Of a stretch of 64,000 nucleotides of DNA, positions 55,584 through 64,000 are shown piece after piece. This DNA is from Eucalyptus grandis. Its lineage: Eukaryota; Streptophyta; Magnoliopsida; Myrtales; Myrtaceae. The notes beneath the pieces were generated by a model. The model had not been told where the DNA came from. It saw only the letters and a list, made by a program, of their open reading frames with translations, and made no database searches. Position 1 is the stretch's first letter. Each line of letters opens with the position of its first letter. The translations under genes and the position numbers were made by a program. The stretch lies in the NCBI RefSeq assembly GCF_016545825.1, contig NC_052614.1, positions 28,049,669 to 28,113,668 on the forward strand, in the 5' to 3' direction.

Positions 55584-55880
55584 CTTTAGTGGGCCCCATC
55601 CTCCCCAGTCCTCCGAAATCTGACTATTCCTCAAGTCGAGCACAATTAATTTCTTCAGGTGAAAGTTGGCCTCTTCAAAATCCAAGCAACAAGACCCCCA
55701 TTCAAGCCATCTTAATTTAGGAAGTAAGTTCTGAAAATCTCCAGTAAGATTCACACCGTTCACTTGAAGGAACCTTAAGTTGGTCAATTCTTTGAAGTTC
55801 TCAGCCGCGTAGCTTTCTCTATATAAAAATGTGAAGCTCAAGAGGTGGTCCTTGAATTTTCCTCTACCAATTATGCCCTT
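55584..55880 (-). CDS. TNL first LRR exon
   Basis: Open from about 55892. The recognisable TNL sequence starts GRGKFKDHLLSFTF, then ENFKELTNLRFLQVNGVNLT, FQNLLPKLRWLEWGS and FHLKKLIVLDLRNSQISEDW, ending at the strong donor AAG/GTAAGATG after WGGWGPLK. This is the usual junction segment between NB-ARC and the LRR proper in TNLs. The upstream acceptor is not clear: candidates lie within 55860-55940, and sequence beyond 55892 has stops in this frame. Confidence 0.75.
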
Positions 55881-58800
55881 CACAATTTGCATGTTTCAAA
55901 TTCCCAAAAGTTGCATCCTTTCAATATTACAATAGAAGGCCTCTCTTCATGCACAAACTACCTCAAATATATCTATAAAATCTCATGCCCTTTATTTGGG
56001 AAACAACAAAACCCTAACTCATATCCTTTATATGTGGAACAACATGGCTCTTATGGTTCAAATACATCTATCAAACTTGGCATCAAAACATGTATAAATA
56101 CTAAAGAATCCCAATTGTAGAATCCCTCTCTTTTTCTTATGTATCTTGTTTGCAATTCTCAATAGCAAAATAAAAACAAGGATTCCATCCCAAAAAGTAC
56201 ACATGTGTTTTTCATTCATTTCTTATCATGTGTTTTTTTAATGAGTGTTTTTCATTACATGTGGAAGAAAACATATATCAAATGTTATATAAATGATTTT
56301 TACTTCTCTTTTTATGACTACAGATGTTTACTACTATCTATTCATTTTGTGTTGATTTTGTTATAGAGGAATAGCAGTCATCTAATTTTTTGTCTAATTT
56401 GCCCATAGATTAATAAGACCTTGCTAACAGACAGATTGGACATGAAGATTAATCATATTATGTTAATATTACTTCTGTGCAAGAATATGGTTGTGAAGTT
56501 TTTTAATCATATTAGTTTTATTACTAATTATCTTCTTTTATAAATTTCTAAAAAAGTTGCAAGTGTAAAGCTATGTTATCATTCAAACGTAATATTTGAT
56601 GGTTCTCTGTATAAAAATAAGGTCATGTATGTATTGTTAAAATACTTAACTTCCAAGTTTAATAAGGAAAAATTTAATTTTATAATACTTCAAATTTGAA
56701 TTTTTATAATTATGGGATTGAAGATGTATGTTTGCTAATAGATGTTTTGTTGAAGATACATGGTTCTCAAATCAAATTATAAAGGTATTGTTAAAAACAT
56801 ATCATTGCAAATACATATTCTTATAGAAGTACAATGTAACGTTGTAAACAAATCTATAATTTAATCTCTGAAAATTTTGTTTACATTTTTCCGAAACCGT
56901 GACTTGGGAATTAATTTTCAGATATGTTTATGTATACATAAATATCAAGATCATGAATATTTGTTGGTAAGTGCTCATTACTCTTCTAAACGAAGTCATT
57001 TAGTTCTATGGTCTTTATTCTTGACCATACACTATTTGTTGAATGATAAAAATAGGATCTCCAAAATAATATATTGCTAATATTATTTACTTCATGAAAA
57101 TAGTATGTTTATTTTAAATAACGTATATAAGTAGAGTTCCCATCCATACTCTCATTAAGGAACATGCCTATTCAAAGTATTACATTTAAAGATGCGTCAC
57201 TTTTTGAATTTTTCAATGATTGGTTTAGGCTCCATTGATTATATATACGGTTCGTTTGTTATTCTACTAACGTTTCTGATTTCTCGAATTTAAAATAGAC
57301 AACCATCAATTAGTGTCATTGACTTTATTATTGCATGAAAAGACAGTTCTCTTCAAAAAATGACATTTAAGAAATAATACATTATTCATATTTTGATGAA
57401 TAGACACCTTCCTTAGAAGTTACATGCTTGGACCTCCTCTTCACATTTTCGGTGGCATATTTGTAGACAACTTTATCTAACGGTTCATGTATTATATTCA
57501 GTTCTTTTATTTCTTTGAACTTAGTGGTATCAATTAATATTATTTAACTTTTTATGTTTAAATTAACAGACACCATTTTTTTTTTAGAAAGGGTAAGTTT
57601 GAGTAGACAAGTTTCTTCGTATTTTCAATAGTAATTTAGAAGGTATTTGTTTTGAAATAGTATGTTTGTTATGTGATTTGCGATTCATCTTCTTTTTGCA
57701 TTTAAATACATTGCATAAATTTTAAACAAACTCAACTTCACTTATACAGTAAATTCTCTTACGCAGAAATTCTTTCTTTTTGAAAGATGAAATACATGTG
57801 ATATGTCCTTGGAGCTATGCCATTACTCATAACTCAACAATTTTCTGGCTAACTAGAAAAATGGAAAATGCCTCTTCTCACTTGCAACGCCCATTTATTC
57901 TTAAAATTGAATGACCTTCCACATTGTGTCCCTGTCGACACATTATGCAACTATATGTTAATATTCCTTAATTACTTACATTTGTATTTCCACTTCTTTG
58001 TTTTTATTATTAACAACACGTACTTCTTTTTGCAGCTTCTTTTGCTCTTTTTTTTTTTTTTTTTTTTGGGTGACAACTTCTTTATATTACGTCTTCTTCT
58101 TATATTGAATGGAAAGAATGCTTAGATTTTCTATTTTTCTAGTGTTGTAGATCCTAATAGTAGGAGAAGTCTTCTCTTAACTTCACCAAAAAAAAAAAAA
58201 AAATAGTAGGAGAAGTCTTGCGCTATGCACAAGATTAAGACTTGCATTTTTTACAGTAATCTAGTATCTCGTTATTTTTTAAGATTAATTAGAATATAAG
58301 TATGTGATTACCAAATAACCTGTGCCATTTAGTTTTGCACATTTATACGCTTCATTTATATATATACTTTATAGCAATGGATTACCAGTGTACGTTTAGA
58401 TTATTAAAACATGTATGGTTGCTGTAATGACTATTATAGTATACAATGTTTACTCGCAATGAAAGTTATTGCAACCCGATTATAATTACTATCACCCCGT
58501 TGTGTAGTAGCTATTACTACCGGGCCATAGTAGCTATTTCCAAAATACATGTCTTTTTTTTTTTTGCTTTCACTCTATAAGTGTTATATTATTGACTATA
58601 ATCAACGTACATATTAATTATAAGTAAAATCATTTATAGTATTATGTAATAATAATATCAATGATACTTATCTTGACTTTAATCACATATTATATCATTA
58701 ATAAATAGAATGTTAAATAATAGGCAAATAGTCGATGAAATAGTGATTATGTTATCTTGATAATTCATTATCACTTATAAGGTTAAAAATTATTTATTAT

Positions 58801-59281
58801 ATACTAATTAGCACAATGTTAGTGGCTTCTTATTAGGTATGGTTATCTAAATTTTCATAAGTTAATATTATATATTCATAATAAAATGATCATGTTAATT
58901 ACTAATTATATTAATTATTGCAATAATTAATATTATCAATCTTACTATTAATTATGTAACAAGAAATATTTATGTTCATATGATCACATTCCATATGATT
59001 AAGTTTAAATCATGATCACAAATTAATTATTAAATGATTAAAATTCATATATTAAATTGTAATTATCCATAATCACAATCTATATATGTCAAGCTTTAGA
59101 AATACTATAAATAAAATAAACCATCATAGAAGAAAACAAGTATATGTTTAGAGGCATCTATTAAATGACTGCCTACATTTCTATAATAAGTATAGCGAAA
59201 TGTATAGTAAGTTACGACTATTATGATTGAAAAGGTGTGTGGATAGCCATTGTGACTAGAAAATATTTATCATCAAAAAAA

Positions 59282-59413
<132 letters not shown>

Positions 59414-59745
59414 GTTAACATGCTTTACAATAGGTGAATATAATAAAATTGTCCATGAAAGAAGGAAAAAGAACATATTGTTAGAGTGTTCTATTATATG
59501 ACTCCATATATATAAGTGATGGCTGTTAAGATTAAAAAGTTCTATAGATACTTAACATGAGAAACATTCTGTTTATTTCATAAGTGAATCATATGAACAA
59601 ATCAAGAAAATAGGATAGCTCATATTAAATAAGTTAATATTATAAACATACCAAATATGTGCTAAATAAAAAGCTTACTAAGAGTTGAAGGACGTTGAAA
59701 TATGCATTATGATGTGGTATCAATTTATGACAAATAAAAAATGGT

Positions 59746-60494
59746 GGGAAAATTGTCCAAAAGGTCCTAAACCTATTATATTTTTGTCAATTCAATCATA
59801 AATTTTTCAATTTTGCTAATCCAGTCCTCAACTTTTTTACTTCTTGTCAATTGAGTTCATTTGGCCAATTTTGGCCGAAAATTGTTGGCGTGGCCAATTG
59901 GCATTGATGTGGTACTTTTTGAATAATATTTTCATAATTTTTTTAAAAATTTATTTTTTTTTTACTTTTGTCTTTTTTTTTTTTTGTTTTGTTTTTTTTA
60001 GGGGGAGGGCTAGTGAGGGTTATCGGGCGACCCTTGCCGGCCATAATCGAGGGCTAGACGATCCTCGCTAGCCCTTGGGGAGGGTGTCGCCGGCCCTCAC
60101 TAGCCCTAAGCAAGGGCCCCAACACCAAGGCTAGTGAAAGCCAGGGCTCACGAGTCCTCGCCCAGAATCAACGAGGGCCGCAATGCCCTCCCTGGTGAGG
60201 GCTCACGGGCCCTCCCTTGCTTTCACCAAAGGTCGAACTCGCTCGCTAGCCCTCAACCGCCAACCAACCCTTGCCCCCTAAAAAAAAGAGAGAAGTAAAA
60301 AATAAAAAATAAAATTCAAAAAAATTATTAAACAACGCCACACCAACACTAGCCATCGACATTAGTAATTTCTTTGTCGAATGAACTCAATTGGCAAGAA
60401 GTAAAAATGTTTAGGATTAAATTAACAAAATGAAAAGGTTTAGGATAAATTGGTAAAAATGCAATAGATTTAGGACTTTTTGGATAATTTTCCC
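59746..60494. mobile_element. Mutator-like TIR element, 749 bp, GC-rich cargo
   Basis: The ends GGGAAAATTGTCC and (complement) GGGAAAATTATCC extend as long inverted repeats. The flanks AAAAATGGT (59737-59745) and AAAAATGGA (60495-60503) are a 9-bp duplication with one mismatch. Intron copy 2 (near 62310-62330) lacks the element. The core 60000-60290 is GC-rich with GGGCTAG and CCCTCAC/GAGGGC words. Same family as 33677-34474. Confidence 0.85.
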
Positions 60495-60984
60495 AAAAAT
60501 GGATAAAAAAAAATATATGTACCATGATAGTACATGTTTAACAAATAATGATATGATCGTCAACTAAATCTTTGAGAAATAAGATGCTCACTAGGAAATA
60601 AATGACGTGGAAATAACTGTAAAACGTGACAGCATATATTTGCCAAAGAAATGGGATTAATAGAAAAATTATCCATCGTCACAAAAGAAGTACTCCACGA
60701 AAAGCCTACAAGACGAAAATAATATTTGCACATACATCATAAATAATTTGAAAGCCACATTGGCAAATTGAGGGTGTTAACTAACGCTTGACAACAAAGG
60801 GCTCAATTGCACAAATTATGAAAGATAAAGGACAGCATTGAGAGGCCTTAATCGTATTGAAAAGTTTAAAACTGAATTGATTGTTGTGCAATATATTTAG
60901 AACTTTTTGAACAAATATTCCCATTGCATGATCATATTGAAACTCAACTTCATGTGTACACTAAAATTCTGCAACTCAATTTCC

Positions 60985-62790
60985 TTCTTTTGCTAAAGAT
61001 GAAATTCATCCTTGGAGCTATGTCATTAGTCATAACTCAACAATCCTCTGGCGACCTAAAACAAAGTAGAAATGCCTCTATTCAGATGCAACATAATCTT
61101 CATTGTTAAAATATAGAATGTTTTCCATTTCGCATCCGCCGGGAATAACCTTCTCACATTTATTCCTAAAATTGAAAGAACTTCCAGAGTATATCCCCTT
61201 CGACAAATGATTTAACTATTTATTAACATTCCTTAGTTACTTCATTTGTCTTTCCACTTCTTTATTTTATTTCTTAATAACACATACTTCTTTATGCAAC
61301 ATCTTTTGCTTCTTTTTTCTTAGTGATAACTTCTTTGTATAGTATCCTCTTTATAATGCAAGAAAAGAATGTTTAGATTCTCTACTTATCAAGTGTTGTG
61401 GATTGTAATAGTAGTAGAAGTCTACTTTAATATAATATCTTGTATTTTGGAGGATTAAGTAGAATGTGAATACATAATTAACTCAATATGAACTACCTTT
61501 TGTGGACAAGCTTTAAAAAAAGGAGAAAAAAGAAAAAATAGGCATGGATCAAAAGAAGAATGTGAGATGGTGAGTTGCAAGAGTATGTTGTGGGGTACTT
61601 TTGCTTCGTTCCCAATTATTTCATCAATCGTTTGACATGTGTCCAATTTATTCCTTAAACCAATCAAGACACATGAAATGGGAAGAGCTAGAGAGAAATG
61701 GATATAGAGCATTCCATTCATATTTGATGGATGAGTATAAGTCATTGACCATCTCTCGTTTTCGCAAATTGGTCAAATTTAAGACTAATAGAGAAAAGTG
61801 AGATACTGAGACTAGAGTGTGCAGCAGAAAGTTATGGCTCTATTACTTCCATCTAAAACTATATGAGTGTTACTACTGACGACTCTTGTGATTGCAAAGG
61901 TGTCCCATTATGACTAAAAGTAACCATCATCACCAGAAAAAAATTATTTAAACATGCTTTACAAGTAGATGAATTTAAAAAATAGCCCATCATAAAAGAA
62001 AAAAGAATATATGTTAGAGGGCTCTATCACATGACGACATAAACTTCAATGATAAGTATAACGAAATGTATAATAAGTGGTGGCCATTATGATTAAAAGT
62101 TCTAGGAATACTCATTATGAGAAAATATTTTGTCATATCTTATAAGTAAATTATAATAACATCCGTTAAAAAAAATTATAACATGATAGCTCACATTTAA
62201 CAATTAAATGATAGAAATGTACTAAATATTTGCTAAATAAATTGCTTGCTAAAATTTGAACGATGTAGAAATATTTATTATACCATGGCAGTCAATATTT
62301 GGTAAATACAAAATCAATACAAGAATTAAGTCACATGATAGTCCATATTTAACAAATGTTGATATAAAATTACGTAAATATTTTTGTTAACTAAGATGCT
62401 CACTAAGAGTTGAGCTATGTAGAAGTGATTATTATGGGATGATAGTGAAAATTTGACAATAAATGTTATTAGGGGATTAATAGATAAATTATCCATTGTC
62501 ACAAAAATAAAAAAAAATAATAGTAGCAAATTCATAGAAAAAATGTATGCACTGTTATAGAAAGCCTATAGAACGAAAATAAAATTGGTTTAGAGGGTTA
62601 CATTGCAAGGTTGCATATATATCTTAAATAAATATGAAAGTCATATTATCAAATTGACAGTGTTGACTAATGATTGATGACAAAGAACATGATTACATAA
62701 ATTGTGAAAGACAAAGGACTATAATGTAAAAAAAAAAAAAAAGGAAAGATAGGGGACTAAATCACATAAATTGTAATACTTAGGAGACAA
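60985..62790. repeat. Intron duplication, copy 2
   Basis: Counterpart of 57780-60920 without the two later insertions. Coding frames in it are random. Confidence 0.75.
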
Positions 62791-63327
62791 AAACTATACT
62801 TAACCCAATCCTAAAAAATACGGGACCAAGATAGCCATTCCCATAAATGAATGGAGGTCTCATTTATCATGGCAAACAACTCATAAGAAAGTCAATACTC
62901 AGTAAAAGAAAATATTATGAAAAGACCTCACAAGAAGTCAAAGCAAAAATCTAAACATCACATATGTGTATCAAACATGTACTGGGAAAAGCATGGCCGC
63001 CAACAAGAAATCAGCTTTTCTTTGAAAGTGCTCTGTCAAATATTATGCTTTTTTAATTATTTTATTGCATTAAAGTTACCAAAGGAGAGTGTCCTCATCA
63101 CAATAATATGAGATAGAGGTATATATAATTCACCAACAACCAAGAAATTGGTCCTCAATTATGTTCCAAGAATCAGGCAAAAACAAAATTAAGCAATTAA
63201 TCAGAAGAGCTCTTTTGCTAGTAGAAGTGACAAGTTTTAGGGACTTCAGATTGACAATAATTTTTATCTCAAACATAAAAGAGAAGATGGACTCACATTC
63301 ACTAAGAGAAGTAGAAAAAACTCTTAC

Positions 63328-64000
63328 CTTATTATTGTAAATCACATCTTCATCTTCCTCAATAATCCATAATCTGCTACGATTTTGAGGTTCCCTTGAT
63401 TTTCTAGATAAACAATTTCCCTTCCAAGATCTCTCAATTGATCATGCATCATTAGATCACCCTCTTCATCAATTTTAATAAGGGACATAAGACTCAATAC
63501 TTCAATCCCCTTCCCCGGAAAAAAACCACATGCATCCCACATGTAAGTCGGATTTTGTTTAGATGATCCAATAAAAAAACATGCTATATCCAAAAAAATC
63601 TGTTTCTCCCGATAGTCTAATGCCTCATAACTCACCCTCAACGTGTCTTGCACTCTCTTTTCAGGCACCTTCTTTAATTTCTTTAATGTATCTTTCCATA
63701 CTTTTTTTGTCTTTCCATATAAGAATGAACCTATAATTTTGAGAGCTAAGGGAAGTCCCCCAGTAGTTAATACAACATCACGAGAAATATCCTCATCATC
63801 ACTTGGAGGAGAATCCTTTCGAAAAGCATGTCTACTAAATAAAATCAATGATTTATCTAAAGGCAACTCGTTGAGTGGGTACATGTGGTCTACTCTAGCC
63901 TCGTCAAGGATCCCCTTGTTTCTAGTTGTTATGATGACTATACTTCCTGCTTTAAACCAATTATGATCTCCGGCCAAAGCATTCAAGTGAGTAATATCAT
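63328..64000 (-). pseudogene. TNL NB-ARC domain, C-terminal half, runs off the window edge
   Basis: The first codons read DITHLNALAGDHNWF, the kinase-2 region, so P-loop and TIR lie beyond 64000. Then come SIVIITTRNKGIL (RNBS-B), GGLPLALKIIGSFL (GLPL), the REKQIFLDIACFF motif (RNBS-D of the TIR class) and MHDQLRDLGREIV (MHD). This is the nucleotide-binding switch of TIR-type immune receptors. After YLENQG the annotated frame is wrong: one base change in phase near 63388 gives EPQNRSRLWIIEEDEDVIYN, the conserved TNL continuation, and leads to the donor AAG/GTAAGAG at 63328/63327. That frameshift, if real, kills the protein; it sits in a short A/G run where sequencing error is also possible. 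Confidence 0.88.

Overview
This is eukaryotic plant nuclear DNA, almost certainly a eudicot. It is AT-rich, intron-bearing and full of transposons, and it carries TIR-class NB-LRR (TNL) immune receptor sequence, a class absent from grasses. The LRR wording resembles receptors I associate with Myrtaceae (Eucalyptus and relatives), but that is recollection, not a search result.

Layout. (1) 1-3834: a decayed L1-type LINE. (2) 5200-23394: an 18.2-kb composite insertion with TG...CA ends and a 5-bp target-site-duplication-like flank. It holds a truncated Ty1/copia element (6872-9285), a captured fragment of a host gene with a triplicated 48-nt exon (10190-10735), a PIF/Harbinger-like and a hAT-like element (13381-15352), and a nearly complete copia element with two LTRs (16102-22871). 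(3) 24-29 kb: relics of TNL leucine-rich-repeat exons on the minus strand, with a tRNA-type SINE. (4) 29.6-37 kb: several Mutator-like TIR elements with GC-rich cargo, gypsy-like LTR pieces and a LINE ORF1 (DUF4283) fragment. (5) 38089-43749: a young copia element. (6) 43767-50615: eleven intact exons, plus the start of a twelfth, of a TOPLESS-related (TPR) corepressor, without its N-terminal half and without its second beta-propeller. (7) 50815-64000: a TNL gene on the same strand, running off the window edge. Its LRR is a tandem array of 285-bp units, each coding four LRRs, and its NB-ARC/LRR join contains a long repeat-filled intron.

The most interesting object is the join of (6) and (7). 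The last TNL LRR exon is followed after 199 bp of intron-like sequence (GT...AG) by a TPR exon. The phases match, so LRR and TOPLESS WD40 form one continuous reading frame of about 1,170 codons over twelve introns. This would be a TNL with an integrated TOPLESS WD40 domain. Upstream, however, the TNL carries several frameshifts (NB-ARC end, start of the LRR exon, two decayed LRR units), so a full TIR-NB-LRR-TPR protein cannot be read from this copy as it stands.

A second theme is that paralogous segments inside the window act as internal 'empty sites'. They date and delimit at least five insertions without any outside data.
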